Assembly: GCA_024291935.2 (NCBI GenBank)
Contig: CM044311.1
Coordinates: 30,508,001 to 30,572,000, forward strand
Source: Okapia johnstoni
Taxonomy: Eukaryota; Chordata; Mammalia; Artiodactyla; Giraffidae
Length of the DNA: 64,000 nt
Direction of reading: 5' to 3'
The notes below the pieces were generated by a model, which saw only the letters and a program-made list of their open reading frames with translations, had not been told where the DNA came from and searched no databases. This document shows, piece after piece, positions 46,561 through 57,840 of the stretch (the first letter of the stretch is position 1; every line of letters starts with the position of its first letter). The translations under genes and the position numbers were made by a program.

Positions 46561-46619
46561 AATATTCCCCATACAACCACCTAATGGATTACTTTTTCAT
46601 TTGACGTTCTTCCTTCCCA

Positions 46620-46930
46620 AGCAACTTAGGTAATTTGTCCAGGGGAAGACCCTGCTAAAACTCTGATTCAGCTCACAATGGCAGACAATGGAATTCAGCC
46701 CCTTGCCAGCTGTGCTTGAATAGGGAGCTGATGGAGATAGTCACAAGGTGAATTGCCTAGGAGGACCAGACCCGAAACGGGGATACAGTCCTGTGACAGA
46801 GATCCCAGCAGTTTTCACACTCACTTTCCGAGATGTGAGACCCCTGCGAATGTGACATTGGGTAAGAAATTTTCAACATCAGTCTCCTCCAGCTCTATTT
46901 AAACCATGGAGTAGCCAGTTCAATGGACAT
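46620..46930 (+). other. GC-richer unique island, possible exon or conserved element
   Basis: This block has clearly higher GC than its surroundings and matches no repeat I know. 'gcgaatgtgacattgg' is followed at 46860 by GTAAGAAAT, a good donor-like site. No long frame supports coding, so an untranslated exon, a regulatory element or chance are all open. Confidence 0.25.
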
Positions 46931-48535
46931 GTGAGGTGCTGCATCAGCCAAGACCTGATTTTGTTAAAGGAGCAAACAATGGGGAGCAGCTGGAGACTGG
47001 GGGTGGTCAAAGACCACCTAAGTTTTATTCTATTGTCACAGAGAAGCAAAGGAGTTGTGGGTTCGTGATGGCCATTAGAAAGGGGAGATGGGTGGGGGAA
47101 GCCTAAATGAACAAGTAAGCCTTATGTGGCCTTTGCATTCCTGTTTTCTTAGACTTTTGATAAATAATTAATCTTTCACCTTATTCCTTATATTTCTATT
47201 ATTAAATATTAACTTTTATGTTATCAAAATCATAATCATAAATATCTATTGAATTCTAACAAACTTACCTTTAAAGATAGATATTTGCTCTCTAAATTGT
47301 ATCATTCCTACATATTAAAAGTTCAACTTTGAAAAAGTCTCTTAAAAAAAGTATTCATTTAAGAAAAAAAAGGAAACATATTTCTAGACAGTATTTCAGG
47401 AGAAATCTTGTCATTTCCCTCCAGTGCAGCTCATCATAAAAGCTCTAAGGAAATAGTGTTTAAAATCAATTAACCAAGAAGGCCAAAATCAATTTAACAA
47501 GAGTTAGCTAATGTTATACTAAAGCGAACTCTCTTTTCTTTAAACATGATTAATATCATTTAGGGGTTGTTATTAGTGGTGTCACTTCTAAAAGTGTGAC
47601 CAATGTGTAATGAAAGCGCCTTTGTATACACGTACGGGATTTATGGGAAGCGCAGAAATTTAATGTGGTATTAGTGATTACATCTTTTCCTTGCCTTTGA
47701 TATTTTAAGAGAACACTCCACTTTTATTCTGTCTCCTTGGAATGTCTCCCAAAAGGTCACTGAAGGATCAAGAAATACTTAACCTATAACCACCCAGGAT
47801 TAAAACAACTCTATGCAAATTGTATTCTAGGATGACATTTAACAATGTTGATATTAGGTAGAATCATAAAAAAGCAATGGATTTTAGAGTAAGGAGGAGC
47901 TAAACAATATAGGCCAGTAATTTTCAAATGGTTTTTAACAACATAGTTCTTATAAGAGCCCCAAAATATACAAATGCTTGGAATTATACCTTGCTGTGGC
48001 TGAAGGGATATATTATCTAAACTGAGCCTACTGGGTTTTTCCAACATCACAACTCTCAACTCACAGCCCAAAGACCATGGTTTGAAAACCATATGGTGAT
48101 ATCTTAACATAACAAGAAACTAAAAGTGAATGTGTTAAATGCCTTGTTTATGTCAGCACTGTGGATTCACACATTTGAAATATAGCCTGATCCATATCTT
48201 ACATTAATTCTATGATTTTTTGATTTATATATATTATCTCTCACTGTCCATGTTTTAACATGTTGTTTTTACCCAGAGAGTTTTATACTTTATATTAATT
48301 TGCTTTGTCAGATCATGGTGCTACTGCAAATTGGATCCACACATAAATCTGTGTTTCTTCTTTAAACAAAATAAACTGAAAATGCTCCACTGTTATTTGT
48401 CAGTAGCACACTTTTCACCATCATGTAAGACTCCCAGCCACCAAAAACTACATATTTATCTTTGTAAGTTCAGTTCCTGGTAATAGCAATATTAATACCA
48501 ACAGTCACCAATGAACTGAGCTACTATCTTCATAT
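46931..48535. other. Non-coding sequence, no recognised repeat
   Basis: A 99-codon minus frame at 47811-48110 has no recognisable domain. Nothing else noted. Confidence 0.5.
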
Positions 48536-48545
48536 ACATTAGGTT

Positions 48546-48778
48546 GGGCTTCCCAGGTGGCTCAGTGAATAAAGACTCTGCCTGCAATGCAGGAGATGCT
48601 GGAGACTCGGGGGCTCAACCCCTGGGCCGGGAAATCCCCTGGAGGAGGGTATGGCAACCCACTCCAGTATTCTTGCCTGGAAAATCCCATAGACAGAGGA
48701 GCCTGGCAAACTACAGTCCATGGGTCACAAAGAGTCGGACATGACTGAAGCGACTGAACATAGCAGCACAGCACACAA
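48546..48778 (+). mobile_element. Bov-tA SINE
   Basis: Head 'ggcttcccaggtggctcagt' and full tail. TSD acattaggttg (from 48536) and acattaagttg (48779-48789), one mismatch. Confidence 0.94.
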
Positions 48779-48859
48779 ACATTAAGTTGAATCACATGAA
48801 ATCACCAATATTCGAACATTTTAATCTACAAAGACATGTTCCTATGACTTAACCTAATA

Positions 48860-49040
48860 CAGCCTGTAATACTTCCAATAGCCTTGTAATGTAACCTTTA
48901 TCCCCATTCTCTAGGTGAGGAAGCTGAAGTTCACAGAGCAGCCCTTTACCCAAGGCCACACTGCCAGGAGTATTAGAGCGGGGGCTGGGCATACACAGCT
49001 CTCCAAATCTCAAACCCTCTTGCAGGAAGCTGCTCTATAT
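48860..49040 (+). mobile_element. MIR SINE
   Basis: 'tttatccccattctctaggt', 'gaggaagctgaagttcacag' and 'cccaaggccacactgccagg' are in MIR order and well preserved. Confidence 0.8.
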
Positions 49041-50109
49041 GCTCAGGCCATACGGATGTATAAAGAGAGCAAGTTTGTTCAAAGCATAACTTAGTTCAGT
49101 GGGTTTCTGAAAGTGGGAAACATTAATCATGTAGAATATATTTCTTTATCAACTAAGCTAAGCTTCATATATTATAATAATATTTACTAAAATTGTGATC
49201 AACTGTCAGTAGTACAGATTATCTTTTTGGCTACCTCTTAAGCTCATAGCTACATCAATCAGCTGTCAATCTCATTTAATTTACTCTAGCTCTTATGAAC
49301 AATATTTCTTCATCTTATTATCAGACCAGATCTTTATTTTGTCTAGGAAGTAGAACTAAAATAATAACATATTAGATCAAAAAACTACAAAGCAAGTCTA
49401 TTAAAATGGGAAAATGTTGCCTTAGAATTTGTATATAATTTCAGAAACTGTTAGGTGGGAAAATAATCAGACTTTGTGTCCAAGAACTTTCATCTCTTAA
49501 ATTTGAAGGAAATGGGTTAAAAACAAAAAAACACAATGGAAACTGCTCTACTGTAAAAGGAAGACAAAGTAAACAGATGGTGGAAGTGATGCTGATTTAT
49601 GGAAAGATTATTTGACATCTCAGAAATAGCATCAAATGGCTACTAAGACGGATCCAAGAAATTAAAGTATATATGAAGTATCAGAGTGACCATGGCATGG
49701 TTTTCTCTCACAATCATTCCAGAATATTAGTTCAGGGAAAGTACTCATGCTGCATAAGCTGAAAATAATTGAAAAATTTTTAACATTTATAACATTTTGA
49801 TCTCTCCTTAGAAAAAGGCTTTTAGGCTCTGATAAAATTATTTACTTAAAAATAAAAGGCAACATTGTAAATGAGGCACATCAGGAAAAAACATAAATGC
49901 TTGAAGTTTCTCACATTATTTGTTACATTTGTTGCATGCTCTTATATAATTACTTTTGTTGGACATATATCTGAATAGCCCAATGTTATTTTAAATAGAT
50001 GCTATGATTCACTCGTTTTTTTGAAAAATAATTTTTTTCAATTTCTTCTCAATTTGCACTCTAACTGAAAATCAAAACTATGATACTATAGACAAAATTC
50101 ATTTCTAAC
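49041..50109. other. AT-rich non-coding sequence
   Basis: Nothing recognised. Confidence 0.5.
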
Positions 50110-50111
50110 AG

Positions 50112-50350
50112 TTTGTTTTTATTTTAAATTTTATTTAATTTTTTATATAATTTTATTTAGTAAATAAATACAATATTTATTTATAAATTAAATAAAAATT
50201 TATTTATAAATTAATAAAATATTTATTTATAAATTAAATAAAAATTTATTTATAAATTAATAAAATATTTATTTATAAATTAAACAAAATAAAAATTTAT
50301 ATACATTTTATATAATTATTATTTAATTTTATATAAATTTTATTTAATTT
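50112..50350. repeat. AT-only 46-bp tandem repeat block
   Basis: About 240 bases with only a handful of G or C. The phrase 'aatatttatttataaattaa' starts at 50172, 50218 and 50264, giving a 46-bp period. Each unit contains two related half-units around TTTATTTATAAATTAA, so the block is also rich in self-complementary sequence. Confidence 0.93.
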
Positions 50351-50447
50351 TATTAATAGAACATGGATAAACTAGATCCAACTTTTTTTCCTATGGAAAA
50401 GATTTTGAACAAGATGTATGTGATAAGGGAAACCTCTTCTTAGTTTT

Positions 50448-51703
50448 ATTGTTGTTATTCAGTTGCTAAGTCATGTCCAAGTTTTTGCAACCCCATGGTC
50501 TGCAGCATGCCAGGTTCCCCTGTCCTTCACTATCTCCTGGAGTTTGCTCAAATTCATATCCATTGAGTTGATGATGCCATCCACCCATTTCATCCTCTGT
50601 CACCCTCTTCTCCTGCCTTCAATCTTTCCCAGCATCAGGGTCTTTTCCAATGAGTCAGCTCTTCCCATCAGGTGGCCAAAGTACTGGAGCTTCAGCTTCA
50701 GCATCAGTCCTTCCAATGAATATTCAGGGTTGATTTCCTTTAAAATTGACTGGTTTGATCTCCTTGCTGTCCAAGGCACTCTCAGGAGTCTTCTTCAACA
50801 CCACAGTTTGAGAGCATCAATTCTTCAGTGCTCAACCTTCTTTACTGTCCAACTCTCACCTGTATATGACTACTGGAAACACCATAGCTTTGACTATATG
50901 CACCTTTGTCAGCAAAGTAATGTCTCTGCTCTTTAACATGCTGTCTAAGTTTGTCATAGCTTTTCTTCCAAGGAGCAAGTATCTTAATTCCATGGCTGCA
51001 GTCACCATCCATGGTGATTTTGGAGCCCAAGAAAATAAAGTCTGTCATTCTTTCCATTGTTTCACCATCTATTTGCCATGACTGGATGCCATGATCTTCA
51101 TTTTTTGAATGTTGAGTTTTAAGCCAGGTTTTTCAGCCTCTCTTTCAGCATCATCAAGAGGCTGTTTAGTTCCTCTTCACTTTCTGACATTAGGATGGTG
51201 CTGTCTGCATATCTGAGGTTATTGATATTTCTCCCAGCAATCTTGATTCTAGCTTGAGCTTCATCAAGTCTGGCATTTCACATGATATACTCTGCATAAA
51301 AGTTAAGCAAGTAGGGTGACAATATACAGCCTTGTTGTACTCCTTTCCCAATTTTAAAGAGTCGTTGTTCCATGTTCTGTTCTAACTGTTGCCTCTTAAC
51401 CAGCATACACGTTTCTCAGGAGGTAGGTAAGGTGGTTGGGTATTCCTCTCTTTAAGAATTTTCCAGTTTGTTATGATCTACACAGTCAAAGGCTTTAGCA
51501 TAATCAATAAAGCAGAAGTAGATGTTTTTCTGCAACTCCCTTGCTTTTGCAATGATCCAATGAATGGTGGCAATTAGATCCCTGATTCCTCTGACTTTTC
51601 TAAATCCAGCTTGAATATCTGGAAATTCTTGGTTCATGTATTGCTGAAGCCTATCTTGAAGGACTTTGAGCATTACCTTGCTTGCATATGAAATGAGTGC
51701 AAT
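50448..51703 (-). mobile_element. Older BovB, 1.25 kb, 5'-truncated
   Basis: Antisense BovB with a 'tattgttgttattcagttgc' terminus. Frames are broken; 51452-51673 keeps the RT segment with [20 protein letters not shown] and 50842-51057 keeps FIFLGSKITMDGDCSHGIK. It stops at 'atgagtgcaatt'. No clear TSD. Divergence and the alternative tail suggest an older subfamily than 37801-39210. Confidence 0.92.
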
Positions 51704-52447
51704 TTAGAACAACATCCTAAATAAATTCCGTTACCATTGTGTATAAACTCGACATAGAGATTTTTTTAAAAAATTAATAGGATGTAAGCAAAATCTGACT
51801 GCATCTCCTGTCGCCAAACAGTTGTCAGAGTTGATTACATCTCTTTGGATTATCAAGAAAAAGCAGCCCCACCTGTCTCTCATCCAGGGGCATCCTTCCC
51901 CATGTGGGTGATGGGCCAATAAGGACATCCTTCCAAAACAGAGCATTTTTCTTCTATCAGTGATCACATACCAGTGGCCAATTTTTAGCACCTCAAAGAC
52001 CTTAGGATGAATTTCAAATGAACCCCCCAAAAATAAGTATTAAAAAGCAGAAAGAATTTTCTCTGTCTGAAGACTGCAGAAAGTTCTTCATGAACAAATG
52101 TGCCTTGAAGGGAATGGAAAGGAGAAAGTAAATAGAAAAGGAAGGAAACTGCAGAAAAGGAAATGTCACATAGAGACAGGAAGGCCCAAACAGACCCTGC
52201 ACTTTGAGGAGTTTCTTTCACTGAAAATGATTTTTGAGTCACCCTTTCATCTGTGAGTATTTGTAACTTTGGTGAGAAGTCTTTTGCTTCAACATTCTGT
52301 GGAAAACTTTGAAAAACAAAACTAAAGAGACTGGTTGGTTTCTTCAGAATGATGATTTTACATTACCTCTTGAGGTTTAAGACTTTGGGTCCTAGATTCA
52401 GACACATTTGAATTTGAACCACAACTCTACCACTTCTAGGTTGTTAA
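51704..52447. other. Unassigned sequence with a 99-codon minus frame
   Basis: No repeat recognised. The minus frame 51731-52030 includes FEVLKIGHWYVITDRRKMLC and HHPHGEGCPWMRDRWGCFF. I do not recognise a family; it could be a fragment of an old retrocopy, a transposon relic or chance. The stretch to its right has overlapping, composition-driven frames. Confidence 0.3.
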
Positions 52448-52458
52448 TTTGGTAAAGA

Positions 52459-52651
52459 GTGTGTCTGATTCTGTGACCCCATGAGCCCAACAGCCTCCTC
52501 TGTCCATGGGGATTCTCTAGGCAAGAATACTGGAGTGAGTGGCAGTGCCCTTCTCCAGGGTATCTTTCCAACCCAGGGATCAAACCCATATATCTTACAT
52601 CTCCTGCATTGGCAGATAGATTCTTTACCACTAGTGCCGCCTGGGAAGCCC
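52459..52651 (-). mobile_element. Bov-tA SINE, first of two at one target
   Basis: Antisense Bov-tA ending 'gccgcctgggaagccc'. Flanked by tttggtaaag (from 52448) and cttggtaaaa (52651). Confidence 0.92.
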
Positions 52652-52662
52652 TTGGTAAAAGG

Positions 52663-52860
52663 AAAGTGAAAGTGAAAGTTGCTTAGTCCTGTCCAACTCT
52701 TTGTGACCCCACGGAATATAGACTTCATGGAATACTCTAGGCCAGAATAATGGAGTGGGTAGTCTTCCCCTTCTCCAGGGGATCTTCCCAACCAGGGATC
52801 GAACCCAGGTCTCTTGCATTGCAGATGGATTCTTTACCAGCTGAGCCACCAGAGAATCCC
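52663..52860 (-). mobile_element. Bov-tA SINE, second of two at one target
   Basis: Antisense Bov-tA starting with the AAAGTGAAAGTGAAAGT end and finishing 'gagccaccagagaatccc'. Flanks tggtaaaagg (52653-52662) and tggtaaaggg (52861-52870). Confidence 0.92.
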
Positions 52861-52870
52861 TGGTAAAGGG

Positions 52871-53390
52871 AATATAGGGTAATTTGAGAACCAAGTGGGG
52901 ACTTGGATATGGGAATCCAAAAGATCATCACCAAGTTCATGTATAGAAACTGTTCTGCAGAGCAAACATAAAGCACAATCACTGATTCTGGTCATTATCA
53001 TTTTCAATATACTGTTAGAACTATTAAAAAGGAACTTGCTGCTTTTAAACAGTAATGACAGGGAAAATTACAAAATGAAAATTGAATAGGTTTTGGTAAA
53101 AATAATTTAGATATTCACCTCACTCTATACTAAAATAGAAAATACATCTTAATTCTTATAGTTAAATGTAAAAATAAAACCACAAAGAAAGCAATAAAAA
53201 CCTGAGAACTGAATAATTTATCAAATATCTAGATGAGGAGAATTTTCTATATATAAAAGCATTAGTGAAATAGACATGCTTCTTCATGGCTGGTGAGAGT
53301 GTAAATGTTTTTGCTTTACTCAGAAACATTTTGGCAATGCATATTAATAACCTTAAAAATGTTCATGTCCTTTGAGTCAGTAATAGTGAT
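52871..53390. other. AT-rich non-coding sequence
   Basis: Nothing recognised. Confidence 0.5.
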
Positions 53391-53391
53391 A

Positions 53392-53600
53392 ATGATAGTG
53401 AAGTCACTCAGTTGTGTCCGACTCTTTGTGACCCTATAGACTGTAGGCTGCCAGACTCCTCGGACTGTAGGATTTTCTAGGCAAGAATGCTGGAGTGGGT
53501 TGCCATTTCCTTCTCCAGGGGATCTTCCTGACCCAGGGATCAAACCCAGGTCTCCTACATTGCAGGCAGACGCTTTACCCTCTAAGCTACCAGGGAAGCC
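53392..53600 (-). mobile_element. Bov-tA SINE
   Basis: Antisense Bov-tA from 'gtgaagtcactcagttgtgt' to 'aagctaccagggaagcc'. TSD not clear. Confidence 0.91.
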
Positions 53601-54040
53601 TGAATTTAAGCAAACATTTGTATTGTAATGAAGAAATGAAAAACGCACACAATGGCTTTTAGAAAAATATGTTCAAGTCAGTGTTGTTCATAAAAGGAAA
53701 CAAAGAGTATTATGTAATATGTCCAGAATAATTCTGGACATAAACTAAATATCCAATAATAAAAGAATATTAAATAAATGTGATATATCCAAACTATATA
53801 ATGTCACAAACTGTATAAAATGATGTTTATAAGTTTAATGACACAGGAAACTTTTTTTTCAACACTAACAATTTTTCAACACTAAGTTGAAGAAAAGCAG
53901 GACACAGAATCATCAATATCAGGTACAAAGTAATAGGTGGGAAAAATGGAAATACATGTACAAAGTGTTTTTGTACGGTGAGTTTTGGATGGTGAGTTCA
54001 CCAATTCATGAGTTGTAGAATTTTTTCTGTATACATTTTA
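53601..54040. other. AT-rich non-coding sequence
   Basis: Nothing recognised. 'ttttcaacacta' occurs twice near 53856-53884. Confidence 0.5.
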
Positions 54041-54049
54041 GTATTTGAA

Positions 54050-54234
54050 GTGAAGTGAAGTGAAAGTCACTTAGTCGTGCCCGACTCTTTGCGACCTCAT
54101 GGACTATACAGTCCATGGAATCCTCCAGGCCAGAATACTGGAGTTGGTAGCCTTTCCCCTTCTCCAGAGGATCATCCCAAACCAGGGATCGAACCCAGGT
54201 CTCTAGCATTGCAGGTGGACTCTTTACTAGCTGA
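54050..54234 (-). mobile_element. Bov-tA SINE
   Basis: Antisense copy starting with GTGAAGTGAAGTGAAAGTC and ending 'tttactagctga'; the head is short. TSD gtatttgaa at 54041-54049 and 54235-54243, perfect. Confidence 0.92.
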
Positions 54235-54310
54235 GTATTTGAACATTCTCTATAATAAATAACCAGTGTATGAACTACTTTAAAAACACAACATGTAAAT
54301 TAATATTTTC

Positions 54311-54358
54311 AATCACGGTGAACTATAAAATATACCGTGAAATAAAGTCATTTTGGTT
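54311..54358. repeat. Dispersed 48-bp repeat, copy 1
   Basis: From 'aatcacggtgaactataaaa' to 'aaataaagtcattttggt'. It recurs at 55751-55798. It contains the inverted pair CACGGT and ACCGTG, 14 bases apart. Confidence 0.8.
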
Positions 54359-54379
54359 TTACCATTTTAAAATGTATTC

Positions 54380-54650
54380 TTTTAACCATTAAAATATACT
54401 CTTCAATGAAGTAAGTACATTCATGTTGTACAACTATCATCAATCACCACACATCTCCACAACTTTTTTTTCATTTCCAAAACTGAAACATTATACCCAT
54501 TAAATAATAACCCAATCTCCCTTTTCCTTAGGCCCTGGCAACAACTATCCAGCTTTCTGTCTTCATGATTCTGACTACTCTAGGAACCTTATATAGTAGA
54601 ATCTAACAGCATTTTTCCTTTTCTGTCTAGCCTGATAATTAATATTTTTG
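54380..54650 (-). mobile_element. Old L1 3' UTR, antisense
   Basis: 'gaagtaagtacattcatgtt', 'aaactgaaacattataccca', 'aggccctggcaacaactatc' and 'gactactctaggaaccttat' follow the antisense order of L1M-type 3' UTRs. Confidence 0.78.
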
Positions 54651-55750
54651 AAAACCATTTTTTTCCTCTCCAGGAATGTACTAGAAAGCAAATCAAATAG
54701 TGGATAAAGAAATAAAATCATAGAAAGTTCCAACAGGCTCCAAAACCTTGTAAAATGGTTGAGATATATTACATTTGGATAAAAAAATAAATGTAGTGCC
54801 GTAAAATAATTTAAATAATCATTTGCATGTCAAAGGTTTTAGTATTTTTAGAGTTCAAAGAATTTAGACACTGTTCAAAGGATACAATGTCTTAGGGGAG
54901 AGGAATGAAAAGAAAACTTATGACCCACTTATCAACATAGAATTATTTTAAAATACTTCTTTCAAACATAAACTAGACCAAAAAAAAAATGAAAAATTGC
55001 TTTTACTCATGAAATTCTCATGCAAAGTACTGATTTTTATTTTAATGTGTCGATGGCCCATAATATCTACAGGTCAGCTCTGCATAGAGGGGGCACACAA
55101 ACTGACATGGATTCATTAGTTGTTGTAAGTTCTCAACACTGCTCCGAAATACAGTTCTGTTAGTGAGCTCAATGTGTTAAATTTCTCAATTTAGATGAGG
55201 CTAAAAATGGCGTGACTATTGCAGCACAGATGAATTATGATGTCAGAAATCTTTAAGAGGGGATCCGATGGAAATGCACACAGGATGAGGAAATTGGAGT
55301 CCCAGGGACATCTTTGTATGTTCGTTGTTCTGAACACCAGTTTCAGTGCAGAGACTGGTGTGGCCATAAGTGAAACTGTGTGGAAAGTGAGATAGTAAAA
55401 TGGGCAGCTTGAGGAACTGATGGAGAGGAAGAAGGATCAGTAAAACAGTGATATCAGCTGCAAAAAGAAATTGTCTGTGTAGATCGTTAACATAAACATA
55501 TACAATACTCTGATCCAGTGTTTAGAAGAGCGATATACTTAAAAGCTGTAGTTGAATCTGTAGTGTACAGAGAGAAACTAAGGGACAGAAATGCTGAACT
55601 TTGCATTGACAGATAACTAACAAAGGTTGGAGCTGCTGAAACTCTGTGCATACCAGGTGTTATAGATTTTATTTTGAATAATAATAATGCAAAAGAGGGA
55701 AAAGAAACTTGAAACTGGCTTTTATAAGACGAATCTTGGTATCACCATTT
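54651..55750. other. Non-coding sequence, no recognised repeat
   Basis: Moderate GC at 55070-55440, but no frame or repeat that I can assign. Confidence 0.5.
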
Positions 55751-55798
55751 AATCATGGTGTACTATCAAATATACCATAAAATAAAGTCATTTTGGTT
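55751..55798. repeat. Dispersed 48-bp repeat, copy 2
   Basis: Differs from 54311-54358 at about five positions, same orientation, 1.44 kb apart. Confidence 0.8.
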
Positions 55799-56996
55799 AT
55801 CACCAGAAGCATTTTCTTATGTTAACTATGGGTTTGAAATGTATGTATTTCTTTTGAATTTGTGAGTTTATACCATATCAGAAGAGGAAAATAGATGATT
55901 TCAGATATCTGAATACAATGAAGTGAGGACATTGAAGCATTAGTGAACTGACCTAGTTTGACCTTTTCCTATTTTATTTTGTCTTTTTTTTTCTTGGAGT
56001 TTTTTGAAAAGACAGAAGGTCTGTCCTTTGACAATAAATTAATTTAGTGTGCTTTCCTTAAAAAGCAGGAGACTGGGTGGCTAACTCCTCCCTTTAGAAT
56101 GTGTGGTGGTGATGTGGAAAGGAAGTGATCACAAATGCCTAACACAAAATATTTAACTACAATAAAAAATATTTTTAAATTTTTAATGTCAGATATTTTA
56201 GGTCAATTAATGTCATTTGCATTCCAACTGTTAGTTGTTATTTTGAACTTTACAAATGACTATTTAAACCTACCATCAGCTCATAAGACTCCTCCAAAAT
56301 TATTTTCTTTCTTTTTAGGATTCTGTTATCATGTTGTGCCTTGGAAACAAAAGATAATCAAACGTGTCCCAAGTGACTTCAATCATTAAATTTGTGGAAG
56401 CTTTCCAGTTTGCCTGGTGTAACAAATTCAAATATAAATTTATTGCTGAGGGCAAAATCAAAGTAATGTCCTGCAGTGACTTGGAAATTTAGTTAACATG
56501 ATAACTAACAAAAGTTTCTGAAAGAATACACAAATTACTCCCAACTGAACATAAAAGGGGATGACATAAGGTTAGACAAAAGATTCATGATTTAAGTGAA
56601 TTTCTTTTGAAATGCAAACAACCTTAAAAGTCTTTAGAGCTCTCTTAGGAAAAAATCTCCTGGGTGGTATCATTTGTGTTAAGGGGGTCTTAGCTTGGGC
56701 TGGTGGGGTGCTAATGGAAAGTATTGCAGTCTTGGTGTTTGGAGATTGACATGTGGAACTCCCTGCAGCACTTACTGAAGATGCCCACATAAATCTCTGC
56801 CTTACTCCTTGAGAGGCCTTTTCCTTGTTGCTGCTTTTAGCTCAATGCTTTACACAATTTTATTGTTTAAGAGGTATCTGATGAGGAAAGAGCCTCAACA
56901 CTATCTACAGGCAGACACAATTCTACCACGAGCACCTCAAGGTTTCCATTTATTTATTTTCCATTTATTTACTTATTTTATTTTTATTTTATTGTT
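55799..56996. other. Non-coding sequence, no recognised repeat
   Basis: Frames at 56135-56389 (plus, 84 codons) and 56572-56790 (minus, 72 codons) have no family signature. Nothing else recognised. Confidence 0.5.
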
Positions 56997-57075
56997 GAGG
57001 TTTGACAGAAAACAACACAATTCTGTAAAGCAATTATCCCTCAATTAAAAAATAAATAATTTTTTAAAAAAGCAA
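56997..57075 (+). mobile_element. Ruminant L1 3' terminus
   Basis: 'gaggtttgacagaaaacaac', 'aattctgtaaagcaattatc' and 'cctcaattaaaaaataaat' then an A-run is a recurrent ruminant L1 end. Severely 5'-truncated. Confidence 0.7.
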
Positions 57076-57275
57076 AAAAAAAACCCATAAAGAAACAATT
57101 ATGTTCTTGTTTAATAATAGACAAGAGTGAATGGAAGATTCAAAAAAATAGAAGATTTAAAAAAAATAATAATGATAAAATGGGAAAAAAAAATTGCCTT
57201 CACTGGGTTGCCTCAACCCATCAAATCAGCAGTCAAAACTAATGTTCATCATAGTAAGCTATCCAAATGACTTTT

Positions 57276-57479
57276 GGGCTTCCCTGGTGGCTCAGCAGTA
57301 AAGGAGAGACATAAGAGAGGAGAGTTTGATCCCCAGGTTGGGAAGGTCCCCTGGAGGAGGGCATGGCAACCCACTCCAGTATTCTTGCCTGGAGAATCCC
57401 ATGGACAAAGAAGCCTAGTGGGCTACGGTCTATGGATCACAAAGAGTTGGACACAATAAGGGACTGAGCAGCAGCAGCT
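57276..57479 (+). mobile_element. Bov-tA SINE, altered head
   Basis: Head 'gggcttccctggtggctcag', then a rearranged middle ('ggagagacataagagaggag'), then a normal tail ending in CAGCAGCAGCT. TSD aaatgactttt (57265-57275) and aaatgacttta (57480-57490). Confidence 0.92.
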
Positions 57480-57544
57480 AAATGACTTTAAAAAGTCTAT
57501 ATGCTCATATGCTTGTTTTTTTTTTTTCCTATTTACTTTTATGT

Positions 57545-57840
57545 CTTTGTGTGTAGGGGTAGTTTAAAGTTTTTATTTTGTATTTGGGTATGGCCAATTA
57601 ACAATGTTGTGATAGTTTCAGGTGAACAGCGAAGGGATTCAGCTGATGCATATACATGTATCCATTCTTCCCCAAACTTCCCTCCCATCCAGGCTGCCAT
57701 ATAACATTGAGCAGAGTTACCTGTGTTATACGGTAGGTCCTTGTTGCTTATCCATTTTAAATATAGCAATGTGTACATGTCCATCCCAGACTTCCTAACT
57801 ATGCCTTCCCGTGAGCAAGTTCATTCTGTAAGTGTGTGAG
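57545..57840 (-). mobile_element. L1 3' UTR fragment, antisense
   Basis: 'aattaacaatgttgtgatag', 'agcgaagggattcagctgat', 'cggtaggtccttgttgctta' match the antisense artiodactyl L1 3' UTR. More diverged than the copy at 34757. Confidence 0.82.
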
